Shown here piece by piece: positions 17,247 to 25,748 of a stretch of DNA of 64,000 bases. How positions within the stretch are numbered: the stretch's first letter is position 1; every line of letters begins with the position of its first letter. Position numbers and translations under genes: made by a program. The notes beneath the pieces were generated by a model. The model did no database searches. It was not told the DNA's origin and worked only from the letters and a program-made list of their open reading frames with translations. Source of the stretch: Pseudomonas sp. Leaf48 (GTDB taxonomy: Bacteria; Pseudomonadota; Gammaproteobacteria; Pseudomonadales; Pseudomonadaceae); NCBI RefSeq assembly GCF_001421885.1, contig NZ_LMLH01000003.1, positions 213,122-277,121 on the forward strand. Direction: 5' to 3'.

Positions 17247-18764
17247 TCAGACATGTTCGCTACTTTTTGCATGTAACGAACGAGGCTCCACAGACCCATG
17301 CTCCAGTTCCACCACCGGAATCTCCTTGCCGTCGCAGTCATGCAGTTTGCCGTCGCTGAAGTAATCACCTTCACGCAACGCCGCCAGGTCCTGATAACGC
17401 AGAACCCGCTCGGTACCTGCCGCGAACACCGACTGCTGATCCGAATTGCCGGCGGTGAGGTGGTTGAAGGTCAGGTTCAGCACAATGGCCATGATCGCCG
17501 ACGAGCTGATGCCCGAATGGAAAATCGTCGAGAACCAGCTTGGGAAGTGGTCATAGAAGCTCGGCGCGGCGATCGGGATCATGCCAAAACCGATAGAAGT
17601 CGCAACGATGATCAGGTTGACGTTGTTGCGGTAGTCGACCTTGGACAGCGTACGAATGCCACTGGCCGCCACGGTACCAAACAGCACGATGCCAGCACCA
17701 CCCAGCACCGACGTCGGCACGGCGGCAATGACCCGACCCATGAAGGGCAGCAGGCCGAGGATCACCAGGAACAGACCGCCAGTGGCTACTACATAACGAC
17801 TTTTGATGCCGGTGACCGCCACCAGTCCGACGTTCTGGGCAAAGGCGCTCTGGGTGAAGGAGCCGAAAATCGGCGCGATCATGCTCGACAGCATGTCGGC
17901 GCGCAGGCCATTACCCAGGCGTTTGGAGTCGACCTTGGTGTCGATGATCTCACCAACCGCCAGGATGTCTGCGGACGTTTCCACCAGCGTCACCATTACC
18001 ACGATGCACATCGACAGGATCGCCGCAAAGTGGAAGGTCGGCATGCCGAAGTGGAACGGCGTCGGAAAGCCAAACATCGGACCTTCGCTGACCGACGAGA
18101 AATCGGCCATGCCCAGGAACACCGCGATGATCGTACCGATGACCATGGCCAGCAGGATCGACAGACGCGAGATAGTCGCACTGCCGATTTTGCTGAGAAA
18201 CAGCACCAGCACCAGGGTGACTGCTGCCAGGCCGATGTTCGCCACGCTGCCGAATTCCGGGGAATGACTGTTGCCGCCCATGGCCCAGCGTGCCGCCACC
18301 GGCATCAGCGTCAAGCCGATGGTGGTGATGACGATACCGGTGACCAGGGGCGGAAAGAACTTGGTGATACGCGAGAATACCGGCGTGATCAGCAACCCGA
18401 TCAGGGACGCCGCAATCACCGCCCCCAGAATCGACTGAAATCCGCCCTCCCCGCCACTGCTGACAATCGCCACCATGGTCGCGACGCCAGAGAAGGAAAC
18501 GCCCTGTACCAGCGGCAATTGACAGCCAAAAAACGGTAAACCAAGGGTTTGCAACAGCGTCGCCAACCCCCCTGCAAACAGTGAAGCAGCAATCAACAAG
18601 CCGATGTCCGCCGGCGACAGCCCGGCAGCCTGACCAATGATCAACGGCACCGCAACGATGCCACCGTACATGGTCAGAACATGTTGCAGGCCGTAAGCCA
18701 TATTCGCGCCGATCCCAAGATTTTCATCTTCGGGCCGTTGGTGTGAAACATGGGGCGTTTTCAT
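17247..18764 (-). CDS. NCS2-family purine/uracil:cation symporter
   Basis: 505 residues from the ATG giving MKTPHVSHQRPEDENLGIG. About 12-14 membrane segments. Family marks: QHVLTMYGGIVAVPLIIG in helix 1, FFGCQLPLVQGVSF in helix 3, LVETSADILAVGEI in the helix 8 substrate site (Glu) and the motif G-S-F-T-Q-S-A-F-A-Q-N-V-G-L. The Q-N-V-G element is shared by xanthine and urate permeases. A hydrophilic C-terminal tail of about 65 residues extends beyond the last helix. The substrate is probably xanthine or urate, by motif only. A perfect palindrome upstream may be an operator. Confidence 0.88.
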   Translation of the reverse strand: MKTPHVSHQRPEDENLGIGANMAYGLQHVLTMYGGIVAVPLIIGQAAGLSPADIGLLIAASLFAGGLATLLQTLGLPFFGCQLPLVQGVSFSGVATMVAIVSSGGEGGFQSILGAVIAASLIGLLITPVFSRITKFFPPLVTGIVITTIGLTLMPVAARWAMGGNSHSPEFGSVANIGLAAVTLVLVLFLSKIGSATISRLSILLAMVIGTIIAVFLGMADFSSVSEGPMFGFPTPFHFGMPTFHFAAILSMCIVVMVTLVETSADILAVGEIIDTKVDSKRLGNGLRADMLSSMIAPIFGSFTQSAFAQNVGLVAVTGIKSRYVVATGGLFLVILGLLPFMGRVIAAVPTSVLGGAGIVLFGTVAASGIRTLSKVDYRNNVNLIIVATSIGFGMIPIAAPSFYDHFPSWFSTIFHSGISSSAIMAIVLNLTFNHLTAGNSDQQSVFAAGTERVLRYQDLAALREGDYFSDGKLHDCDGKEIPVVELEHGSVEPRSLHAKSSEHV

Positions 18765-18830
18765 GGTAGGGGGTTCCCTGGTTTTTGTTATGCGCACACT
18801 GTATGCAAGACATAGGACAAATGTCTATAG

Positions 18831-18844
18831 AGTTGTATACAACT
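18831..18844. promoter_or_regulatory. Perfect 14-bp palindrome upstream of the permease, possible GntR-type operator
   Basis: agttgtatacaact is a perfect palindrome 67 bp upstream of the permease start, with a TTGTATACAA core typical of sites bound by FadR-subfamily GntR regulators. No such regulator is encoded in the window. A nearby gtatgcaagacatag may be a second half-site. Confidence 0.45.
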
Positions 18845-18997
18845 TACCAGTCACGAAATGGATGATCGGCCATTTCGCTCCTTTGCAACGGCTTAGGCCC
18901 CTTCCAAAAACCTTGAAATATATCCCCGCGCGCTCGTTCGTCCATGCCCACTAGTCTTTTCAGTTCCTGGCGACCATCGGTTGCGTCGCCCCCTTTC

Positions 18998-19020
18998 TTA
19001 TACATATAACGTATGCATAA
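18998..19020. promoter_or_regulatory. Candidate operator of the brnTA pair
   Basis: TTATACATA and TATGCATAA form an inverted repeat with one mismatch, separated by 5 nt and ending at the first base of brnT. The place is right for BrnA autorepression, but the match is by eye only. Confidence 0.4.
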
Positions 19021-19301
19021 TGAAGCCATTCGAAATTCAGTATCACAAGGCAAAGAACGCGGCCAACAAACTTAAGCATCAGGGCATCAGCCTCGCCGAA
19101 ACCGAACCAGTGTTCCATGACGAGCGCGCCCTGACGGTTCAAGACAATCACCACGAAGAACAGCGGTGGATCACCATGGGACTGGATGCAAAAGGTAGGT
19201 TGCTGGTTGTCGCGTACACCTACAGGGATCCGAATTTCGTTCGAATTATTTCCGCGCGCATCGCCACCAAAAGCGAGCGCCGTCAGTATCTGGAGGCATG
19301 A
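19020..19301 (+). CDS. brnT: BrnT-family ribonuclease toxin
   Basis: 93 residues starting MKPFEIQYHKAKNAANKLKHQGIS. BrnT is a RelE-like ribonuclease; the pattern of N-terminal N-x-x-K-H-x-G with A-x-x-x-F-x-D, then R-W-I-x-M-G and R-I-I-S-A-R-x-A-x-x-x-E-R-x-x-Y is complete, so the toxin looks intact. BrnA starts 3 nt after the stop. The gene order toxin then antitoxin is normal for this type II family. An imperfect inverted repeat over the start region could be the autoregulation site. Confidence 0.93.
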   Translation: MKPFEIQYHKAKNAANKLKHQGISLAETEPVFHDERALTVQDNHHEEQRWITMGLDAKGRLLVVAYTYRDPNFVRIISARIATKSERRQYLEA

Positions 19302-19304
19302 CCG

Positions 19305-19610
19305 ATGAAAGACCAATACGATTTCAACAATGCAAAGCGCGGGCCAGTGGCCTCAGGCAAAGGCAAGACCCGAATTACCATCATGCTCGATGACGTCGTT
19401 ATTGAGGCGGCCCGGGCGCTGGCGGAAAGCGAGGGCCATGGCTATCAGACTGTGATAAACCACACGCTGCGCCGGGCGCTGCTCGGTGACGGCAAGGCCG
19501 GGCAGCTGAAAAAAGGCATCACCACGGCAGAATTGAAGGGCCTGGAGCAGAAACTGTCCGAGGCCTTGCGCGAAATTCAGCGGGTGATGGAGCCAGAAGT
19601 TCGCCCTTGA
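19305..19610 (+). CDS. brnA: BrnA-family antitoxin
   Basis: 101 residues. The N-terminal K-x-x-Y-D-F-x-x-A-K-R-G-P arm is the BrnA toxin-binding segment. Residues about 40-70 form the ribbon-helix-helix type DNA-binding part (KTRITIMLDDVVIEAARALAESEGHGYQTVINHTLRRAL). The C-terminal 30 residues form a helix (ELKGLEQKLSEALREIQRV) that extends the usual short form. Neutralises BrnT and represses its own operon. The RBS GGAGG lies in the end of brnT, so the genes are coupled. Confidence 0.92.
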   Translation: MKDQYDFNNAKRGPVASGKGKTRITIMLDDVVIEAARALAESEGHGYQTVINHTLRRALLGDGKAGQLKKGITTAELKGLEQKLSEALREIQRVMEPEVRP

Positions 19611-19663
19611 TTGGCAGAACCCTTAGCGTGCTGAAAAGCCGATGAGGGGTGGCGCACGCACTA

Positions 19664-20497
19664 TTAACCGTCTGTTAAGTCGATCAACCGCTCTAGCGTG
19701 CACTTCAACTGCGCATGCTCCGGCACGCGAATGCCGAATTCGCGCTCCAGCAGCTCAATTAACTCCGATACATCCGCCACCTGCCGGCGCTCACTGTCCT
19801 CGCCGATACGATGAATCGCGAAGCTGCCGTTATTGAGCGTGCGCCGCCACCCCTCCCCTGTGCGCGCCACCATCAGCCGTTCGGCGAATGATGACCCCGG
19901 GTGCGTCGAGACGTACCAGTTGCCGACCGTGAAATCGATGTCTTCCTGGCGTTGCAGGTCGAAGATGTACATCGCTCGCCACTCGCCGTCGACATTGGCG
20001 CGCAGGGTATAGCCGTCGACGTGCTGTTCAATGCGATAGGGCTCGTGCGGGGTCAGTTGTTCGCCACGAGAATCCAGCAACAATGGAGCGGTAGGCACCA
20101 TGCCACCGAAACCGACGTCAGTGATGTAGCGCACATCATCGATGGTGAGCAGACTCAGGCGATGGGTGCGAGCTGTCCACGCCCCTTCCGGCTGGCCCAT
20201 GACCACCCGGCCGCTGATGGCACGGGCGTCGAAACCCAGCTCCTGGAGCAAGGCCAAAAACAGCTTGTTGAGTTCATAGCAATAACCACCGCGGCCGTCG
20301 TGCAGGACCTTTTGCTCGATGGACGGCAGGTCGATCAGTACCGGTTCGCCGGACAGTGTGGTGAGGTTTTCAAAGGGGAACGCGCCGGTATGGCGCAGTT
20401 GCAGACGGCTCAGGTTTTCCAGGGTCGGTGCCGGCGGGGCATCGAAGCCCAGACGTTGCAGATACAAAGCGGTGTTTGTCAGGCGTGGCTCGCTCAT
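19664..20497 (-). CDS. nhoA: Arylamine N-acetyltransferase
   Basis: 277 residues, normal for bacterial NATs. Acetyl-CoA-dependent acetylation of arylamines and hydrazines in the cytoplasm. The catalytic triad is visible: Cys in R-G-G-Y-C-Y-E-L-N (about residue 73), His in A-R-T-H-R-L-S-L-L (about 111) and Asp in Y-I-T-D-V-G-F-G-G (about 126). PFENL in the N-terminal domain is also conserved. Monocistronic, with no clear partner nearby. Confidence 0.93.
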   Translation of the reverse strand: MSEPRLTNTALYLQRLGFDAPPAPTLENLSRLQLRHTGAFPFENLTTLSGEPVLIDLPSIEQKVLHDGRGGYCYELNKLFLALLQELGFDARAISGRVVMGQPEGAWTARTHRLSLLTIDDVRYITDVGFGGMVPTAPLLLDSRGEQLTPHEPYRIEQHVDGYTLRANVDGEWRAMYIFDLQRQEDIDFTVGNWYVSTHPGSSFAERLMVARTGEGWRRTLNNGSFAIHRIGEDSERRQVADVSELIELLEREFGIRVPEHAQLKCTLERLIDLTDG

Positions 20498-20609
20498 TGC
20501 TCAATCCTTTTGCACGGCAGCTGCGGATCACTGCGCCAATGGGCGCTATGTATAAAGGATGAGCCGGCATTGCCGACAATTGATTTAGCCAATCGCCCGC
20601 CCGCAAACT

Positions 20610-21404
20610 TCAACGCCGCTTGCGTGAAGCCAGTTGAATCCAGGTCGGCGCATGATCGCTCGCGTGGGGTTCGTTGCGCACCCAGGCATCCACGCCGGCA
20701 TCTTGCAGATACGGACTCAAGGCCGGATTGAGCAGCAGATGATCGATGCGCAAGCCGGAATTTTTCTGCCAGTGCTGGCGGAAATAATCCCAGAACGTGT
20801 ACAGCCGGTCCTCGGGGTACAGATGACGCAGGGAATCGGTCCAGCCCTGGTCCAGCATACGCTGATAACACGCGCGACTCTGCGGTTGCAGTAACGCATC
20901 CTTGAGCCAGGAGCGCGGGTTGTAGATGTCAAGGTCGGTGGGCACCACGTTGTAGTCACCGGCTAGCACCACCGGATGCTCGCTGCCCTGAAGGGTTTGC
21001 GCATAACTGATCAGGCGCTCGAACCACGCCAGCTTGTAATCGAACTTCGGCCCCGGTTGCGGATTACCGTTGGGCAAGTACAGGCAGCCCACCAGGATGC
21101 CGTGCACGGCAGCCTCCAGATAGCGGCTGTGGGTATCGTCGGCACCGCCCGGCAGACCGCGGCGACTCTCCAGCGGTTGCGCATCCCGCGCCAGAATTGC
21201 CACACCATTCCACGACGCTTGACCGTGCCAGATGGCGCCGTAGCCGGCAGCTTCAAGTTCGGTGGCGGGAAATGCACTGTCGACCGACTTGAGCTCCTGC
21301 AGACAGGCGATGTCCGGTTTCTCGCGTTCAAGCCAGGCCAGCAGGTTTGGCAATCGGGCGCGCATGCCGTTGACGTTGAACGTCGCGATTCGCAGATTCT
21401 TCAT
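20610..21404 (-). CDS. xthA: Exodeoxyribonuclease III / AP endonuclease
   Basis: 264 residues from the ATG giving MKNLRIATFNVNG, preceded by GGAG. Mg-dependent exo/endonuclease acting at abasic sites in base excision repair. Family motifs in order: NVNGMRAR, LQELKS (metal-binding Glu), W-N-G-V-A-I-L-A-R, Y-L-P-N-G, GDYNVVPTDLDI, GLRIDHLLLNP and the SDHAP catalytic His motif. Pseudomonas carry several paralogues of this fold; this one is of the xthA type. Confidence 0.9.
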   Translation of the reverse strand: MKNLRIATFNVNGMRARLPNLLAWLEREKPDIACLQELKSVDSAFPATELEAAGYGAIWHGQASWNGVAILARDAQPLESRRGLPGGADDTHSRYLEAAVHGILVGCLYLPNGNPQPGPKFDYKLAWFERLISYAQTLQGSEHPVVLAGDYNVVPTDLDIYNPRSWLKDALLQPQSRACYQRMLDQGWTDSLRHLYPEDRLYTFWDYFRQHWQKNSGLRIDHLLLNPALSPYLQDAGVDAWVRNEPHASDHAPTWIQLASRKRR

Positions 21405-21540
21405 GGGCGGGCGCTCCAGAGGGCCGGGTGTCTTCTGGTGTGACACCTGCGCCTTTGGGTGGTTGCGTTGGTGGCTCCGGGACGACGGACGACTGGCGAC
21501 ACACGCTGTACACCGATGAAACACGCGGTGCTCGAAGCTT

Positions 21541-21687
21541 TCAACGATCGGAACGCATCAGCGTCTCGGCGCCACCGTCCATCAACAAGGTTGCCGCACG
21601 GTTTCGCCCCAAGTGCTTGGCCTGATACAGAGCCGCATCCGCCCGTTCGATGAACAAATCCATGTTGTCGCGCCCGGTCGGCACAAA
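21541..21687 (-). pseudogene. C-terminal remnant of a GGDEF diguanylate cyclase
   Basis: The frame ends ...DNMDLFIERADAALYQAK-HLGRN-RAATLL..., the typical last helices of a GGDEF domain (A-D-x-A-L-Y-x-A-K-x-x-G-R-N). The codons upstream of about 21687 show no GGDEF sequence, so the rest of the gene, including the active-site loop, has been lost. No start or RBS is present. It sits in a 435-bp gap between xthA and the transpeptidase gene. Confidence 0.7.
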
Positions 21688-21839
21688 GGCATTTTTCCTG
21701 TGAGGACAAGGCCCGGGCAACGACCCAAACCCACAAATTCGGTGGGCGCAGTTTATGGGGTTATCCGGGATAATTGGCGACCGCTTGCCGGGTGGTCGCC
21801 CCTCCTCGATCGCCGCAATCACCTCCGCACCAATTGACC

Positions 21840-23594
21840 TTACTGCGGGTTCTGCCCCGTCACCGCCATGGCGGCTTGCGCCTGACGCAGATCCAGCGGG
21901 GGTAACTTCACAGGCACATTCAACCCCTTGAGCACGCGGGCATCGTAGTCGTAGATATCCGGCTTGAATGTCACTCGCCCCTCGTTGCTCAAATCCACTG
22001 TCCAATAGGCCAACAGCACCGGCACTTTCACCGGCAGTCGAATGTTCTCGGTCCGGCCGTTGGCCAATTGCTTTTGAATGCCTTCACTGTTCCAGCGCAC
22101 CGGATCGTTGAACAACAGCTCCACCAATTGCAACGGGTTTTCGACCCGGATGCAGCCCGAACTGGTTGCCCGGACTGTTTTGGAAAACAACTCGCGATGG
22201 GGTGTGTCGTGCAAGTAAATCGCATAATCATTAGGGAAGCGGATCACCACCTGGCCCAGCGAACTGTCGGGACCGGCGTCCTGGCGCAGGCTGATGCCCC
22301 GGGGATTGCTCCAGTCGACGCTCGACGGATTGAGCACATTGCCTTCGCGGTCAATGACGCGAATCCGGTTGGCGGCCAGGTAGCCCGGATCATTCTGGAT
22401 CTTGGGTATCACGTCCTGCTTGAGGATCGTCGGCGGCACGGTCCAGGTCGGGTTGAAGGTGATGTAAGTGATCTCGGCCTGGAATACCGGCGTGCTGCGC
22501 ACCGGTTTGCCTACCTGCACCCGCGAACGCCAGATTGGCAGTCCATCCCGGTACATCGCGACCTTGTAGCCGGCGATATCAACGATGACGAAGGTGCCCT
22601 GGAGCTTGTATAGCAACCAGCGAGCGCGTTCCATATTGACTCGCACCTGATCGATCCGCGCCTCGACAGGCACGTTCAGCGCCGCCAATGTCGTCGCGCC
22701 GGCCACGCCATCGGCCCCCAGGTATTGTTCGGTCTGATACCTCTTCACCGCCGCGATGACCTTGTCGTCGTAGCCGGCTTTTTTCACCTGGTTCGGGGCC
22801 AGGTAGCCGCCCGCCACCAGGCGCGCGCGCAGTTGCGCGACCGCCACCCCGTCCATACCAGGCTTGAGCGACTGCCCTTCACTGACCTTCGGCCAACCAC
22901 CAGCGTCACGAACCTTGCGCAGTTGCGCCAGGCCATCGCGCAAATTTTTGTAGATCGCCTGTTGCGGCGACGCATCCGCGAACGCCCGCGCCACGTCATG
23001 GGCATCGAGGGCGGCGAACAGGTTGTTCATGTCCTCGCGCGGATCAATACCGGCAGGGTCGTAGTTCCAGTGAATGTCCAGACGCGACGGATCGACTTTG
23101 CCCCGGCGCAGTTGCAGCAACGCGGTGATGAACGTCCGGGTCGCCGCCATATCGAACATTGCCCGCTGCGCCGTCGATGGCATTGCAGCCACCAGTGACT
23201 CGTGGGCCTGGGCCAACTCGGTCACGCGAAAATCCGCCGGGCTCAGGCCATCGATGCGGGTGTCATCAAGACTTCGCAGTAATTGCGCCACGTCACCATC
23301 GTCTGTCCAGGCTGCGCGATAATTGCGGTGCATGTAAAAATCCAGCACCACGCGACTGACATCCAGGCGCTGATGACGCCGGGACGTGAGCACCGGAGGA
23401 AATGCCGAGCGCAGCGGCTCCAGCGTCGCCTGAATCGCTTGGCTGACCGCATCATCGGGCGCTGCGGCGTAGTTTGGGCTGTTCGCTGCAGATACCGGCT
23501 CTATCGGCGAATCTTGCCCAAACGCTGTACCGCTGATCAGAAAGCCCATAAAAAATATGCGGCTTATGACGAATAACCTTGTTAATTGCACCAT
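21840..23594 (-). CDS. Periplasmic L,D-transpeptidase, YcbB/LdtD type
   Basis: 584 residues. Signal peptide to about residue 26 (GTAFG). An N-terminal scaffold domain of YcbB type (about 60-215), a peptidoglycan-binding domain (about 245-305, PGMDGVAVAQLRARL) and a YkuD catalytic domain (about 330-500). Catalytic motif: H-D-T-P-H, then S-S-G-C-I-R-V with the nucleophile Cys near residue 480. Makes 3-3 crosslinks in peptidoglycan. The architecture matches E. coli YcbB (LdtD). It is divergent from a second YkuD-related gene. Confidence 0.9.
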   Translation of the reverse strand: MVQLTRLFVISRIFFMGFLISGTAFGQDSPIEPVSAANSPNYAAAPDDAVSQAIQATLEPLRSAFPPVLTSRRHQRLDVSRVVLDFYMHRNYRAAWTDDGDVAQLLRSLDDTRIDGLSPADFRVTELAQAHESLVAAMPSTAQRAMFDMAATRTFITALLQLRRGKVDPSRLDIHWNYDPAGIDPREDMNNLFAALDAHDVARAFADASPQQAIYKNLRDGLAQLRKVRDAGGWPKVSEGQSLKPGMDGVAVAQLRARLVAGGYLAPNQVKKAGYDDKVIAAVKRYQTEQYLGADGVAGATTLAALNVPVEARIDQVRVNMERARWLLYKLQGTFVIVDIAGYKVAMYRDGLPIWRSRVQVGKPVRSTPVFQAEITYITFNPTWTVPPTILKQDVIPKIQNDPGYLAANRIRVIDREGNVLNPSSVDWSNPRGISLRQDAGPDSSLGQVVIRFPNDYAIYLHDTPHRELFSKTVRATSSGCIRVENPLQLVELLFNDPVRWNSEGIQKQLANGRTENIRLPVKVPVLLAYWTVDLSNEGRVTFKPDIYDYDARVLKGLNVPVKLPPLDLRQAQAAMAVTGQNPQ

Positions 23595-23675
23595 GGATAA
23601 TCCTTAATCCCCCGTTTTAAACGGCTAGCATTGCGCTCGCTGCTAGACTCGAAATTATCATGATGAGACCCGACT

Positions 23676-24377
23676 ATGGCGCTAATCCGCTCTGGCCTTC
23701 TATTTGCCCTGATACTGACGTGGCTGTCAGTACCGTCAGCCTACGCCGATTCACTGGAAGCTGCTCTAGCCAAAGCAGCCCCAGGCGCCGATTCCCGAGT
23801 GATCGCCCTTGCCGTTCGTGCAACCCAATGCAGTCGCGCTCAAGGTGCGGCCCCGGCACAAAGACTGGCAGTCATCGATTATTCCATGCCGTCGACCGAA
23901 CAACGCCTGTGGGTGTTCGATCTTAAAAAGCGCAAGTTACTGTTTCACGAACTGGTTGCCCATGGTCGCAACAGCGGCGAAAACATGGCGACCCAGTTCT
24001 CCAACCAGAATGAAAGTTTCGCCACCAGCCTCGGCCTGTTCCGCACACAACAAAGCTATCGCGGGCAGAACGGCTACTCGCTGCGCATGGAAGGCCTGGA
24101 GCCAGGCTTCAACGATAACGCCTTCGACCGTGCCATCGTCATACATGGCGCCCCCTATGTCAGCCCGGTGCTGGCCCGCGCCAACGGCAGAATCGGCAGA
24201 AGCCTGGGCTGCCCGGCAGTGCGCCCCGCGATCGCGCACAAGCTGATCGACTCGATGAAAGACGGACAGTTGCTGTTTTCCTATTACCCGGATCAGCGCT
24301 GGTTGAAGTCTTCTTCATACATCAACTGTGGCAGCGATACAGTAGCCTCAAGAGAAAAGTCCACTTCGCGCCAGTAA
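23676..24377 (+). CDS. Secreted murein L,D-transpeptidase-family protein (YkuD_2 type)
   Basis: 233 residues. Signal peptide with cleavage after SAYA (about 24). One YkuD_2-type domain: V-I-H-G-A-P-Y-V-S (His) and S-L-G-C-P-A-V-R-P with the Cys near residue 178. The family is secreted and assumed to act on peptidoglycan, but the reaction is not as well established as for YcbB. Divergent from the upstream L,D-transpeptidase with only 81 bp between, so both may share regulation. Confidence 0.85.
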   Translation: MALIRSGLLFALILTWLSVPSAYADSLEAALAKAAPGADSRVIALAVRATQCSRAQGAAPAQRLAVIDYSMPSTEQRLWVFDLKKRKLLFHELVAHGRNSGENMATQFSNQNESFATSLGLFRTQQSYRGQNGYSLRMEGLEPGFNDNAFDRAIVIHGAPYVSPVLARANGRIGRSLGCPAVRPAIAHKLIDSMKDGQLLFSYYPDQRWLKSSSYINCGSDTVASREKSTSRQ

Positions 24378-24464
24378 GGCACCCATTCTGGCAAACCGGC
24401 TCAAGCCATTAAAGCGCTGTATGGATAGCCACTCTGTTAGTTCTGACAGTAGACAGCCGCCAAC

Positions 24465-24481
24465 TTAAACAACTAGTTTAA
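24465..24481. promoter_or_regulatory. Short inverted repeat in the gap before the membrane protein gene
   Basis: TTAAAC-aacta-GTTTAA, a perfect 6-bp inverted repeat, in the 237-bp gap before the next gene. Operator or small hairpin; no bound factor can be named. Confidence 0.3.
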
Positions 24482-24614
24482 ATCCCACGCATACCCGACA
24501 GTCTTTTCAAAGAGTGAATGGTATGCGTGCTGCCTGCTTTGTTGACATTCATTAACCTTGGCCAGGACGGTTCAAGCCACGCAGTGCCCTGCCATACAGA
24601 ATGGAATCCTGGAG

Positions 24615-25058
24615 ATGAACATCTTCTCTTGGCTTGCACTCGCAAGCTATGCCGTGGCTTTTCTGATTGTCGCCGCCTTTTCACTCGCTTACCTGCGGCG
24701 TTCCGATTTCATGCCCTACCACAGTATCGCCGTGGCCCGCCCATGGAGTGAGGTAGAGCCGCGCATGCAGTTACTGCTTCTGGCATTGATCAAAGTCACT
24801 GGATGGGCATGGCTGGCCTTGACCATTGCCGGTTTTCTACTGCTGTACTTGATGTTTTCCCATAACGGCCAATTTGAACGACTGGAACTTGAACAGCTAT
24901 TCGTGTTTCAGCTGTTCTGCCTGGTCGCGGCCATTCCACCGATAGCCGTTGCTATTGATGTACGAAGAAAAACCCGGGCTCCTACTCCGATTCGCAGCGG
25001 TTCCCTGGTTGTGCTTCTCATGCTACTGGGCTTCTCCTTTGCACTGTTGTCCCTTTAG
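24615..25058 (+). CDS. Four-helix inner-membrane protein, hypothetical
   Basis: 147 residues starting MNIFSWLALASYAVAF with TGGAG upstream. Four hydrophobic segments (about 4-24, 52-75, 85-108 and 122-145) joined by short loops; the loop after the first helix contains F-M-P-Y-H. I recognise no family or motif. It precedes the thioesterase gene by 37 nt on the same strand, so they may be co-transcribed. Confidence 0.7.
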   Translation: MNIFSWLALASYAVAFLIVAAFSLAYLRRSDFMPYHSIAVARPWSEVEPRMQLLLLALIKVTGWAWLALTIAGFLLLYLMFSHNGQFERLELEQLFVFQLFCLVAAIPPIAVAIDVRRKTRAPTPIRSGSLVVLLMLLGFSFALLSL

Positions 25059-25095
25059 CACGCTTAACCACCCGCACACAGGGAGGTAAATCAAC

Positions 25096-25521
25096 ATGAA
25101 CCCCGATTCCGTCTTCTGGAAAGTCGCCAATGGTGAACTTCCACTACCAAATGCCTCAAATCTGCTGGGCTGGACATTCATTTCCTACGATAAACAGGAA
25201 CGCAAAGCCTACATCGAGTTCCAGGCCGGCATCGAGTTGACTAACCTGATGGGCAACATTTCCGGTGGCATGCTCAAGGCAATGCTGGATGACTCTATGG
25301 GGCCAGCGGTCTACGCCGACTTGTCCACCAATCAGGTGGCTGTGACGATTGAAGCAAAGACCCAATTTTTCCGCCCGGCATTACCGGGACGCATTTTCGG
25401 TTGGGGGCGAGTGGATCATGCGACAAAAGACCTGTGCTTCACGACAGGCCAACTCAGCAATGGCGCCAATGAGGTGCTTGCACGAGCGACCGCCATTTTC
25501 AAGATTCAGAACCTGAAATAG
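25096..25521 (+). CDS. PaaI-family thioesterase
   Basis: 141 residues, one hot-dog fold domain. The G-N-I-S-G-G-M-L-K-A-M-L-D-D-S-M-G motif (about 54-70) is the PaaI/YdiI catalytic helix: the H-G-G-x-x-x-x-x-x-D pattern with the usual His replaced by Ser. V-T-I-E-A-K-T-Q-F-F-R-P-A-L-P-G is the typical second block. Cleaves aryl- or acyl-CoA; the substrate is not known. GGGAGG lies 8 nt upstream of the ATG, and a strong terminator follows. Confidence 0.85.
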   Translation: MNPDSVFWKVANGELPLPNASNLLGWTFISYDKQERKAYIEFQAGIELTNLMGNISGGMLKAMLDDSMGPAVYADLSTNQVAVTIEAKTQFFRPALPGRIFGWGRVDHATKDLCFTTGQLSNGANEVLARATAIFKIQNLK

Positions 25522-25550
25522 CGCACATGGCTTTTGGTGCATAAAAAGAA

Positions 25551-25581
25551 AAGGCACTCCACGAGGAGTGCCTTCTCTTTT
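25551..25581 (+). terminator. Intrinsic terminator after the PaaI-type thioesterase
   Basis: aaggcactcc acga ggagtgcctt followed by ctcttttgg, 29 nt past the stop codon. Confidence 0.9.
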
Positions 25582-25616
25582 GGCCCACTACCAACCCTGC
25601 ACATGGCCCATGTCAT

Positions 25617-25650
25617 CGACGCCGCTGCGCAGTTCGTGCGCAGCGGCGTT
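25617..25650. repeat. Strong inverted repeat at the end of the autotransporter remnant
   Basis: cgccgctgcgca gttcg tgcgcagcggcg, a perfect 12-bp stem with a 5-nt loop. It lacks a T-run, so it may be a weak terminator or mRNA-end hairpin of the former minus-strand gene. Confidence 0.6.
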
Positions 25651-25654
25651 GGCG

Positions 25655-25748
25655 TCAGAAACTGACGTTCAGACCCAGGCGGACTCCACTGTCCTTGTAG
25701 CCATCGCCAAACTGCCCGGAGTAGCCCAGGCTTACCCGTGTTACCCGC
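25655..25748 (-). pseudogene. C-terminal remnant of an autotransporter beta-barrel
   Basis: The minus strand frame reads ...TRVSLGYSGQFGDGYKDSGVRLGLNVSF and stop: the last two strands of an autotransporter barrel, ending in the terminal Phe recognised by the Bam complex. Nothing upstream in this frame continues it; the DUF3300 gene on the other strand starts 140 bp away. Most of the gene has been deleted. Confidence 0.65.

Noticed and set aside
17298..18539. Open frame of 413 codons opposite the NCS2 permease
   Set aside because: Composition (H, D, Q, R) is that of the antisense of a membrane protein.
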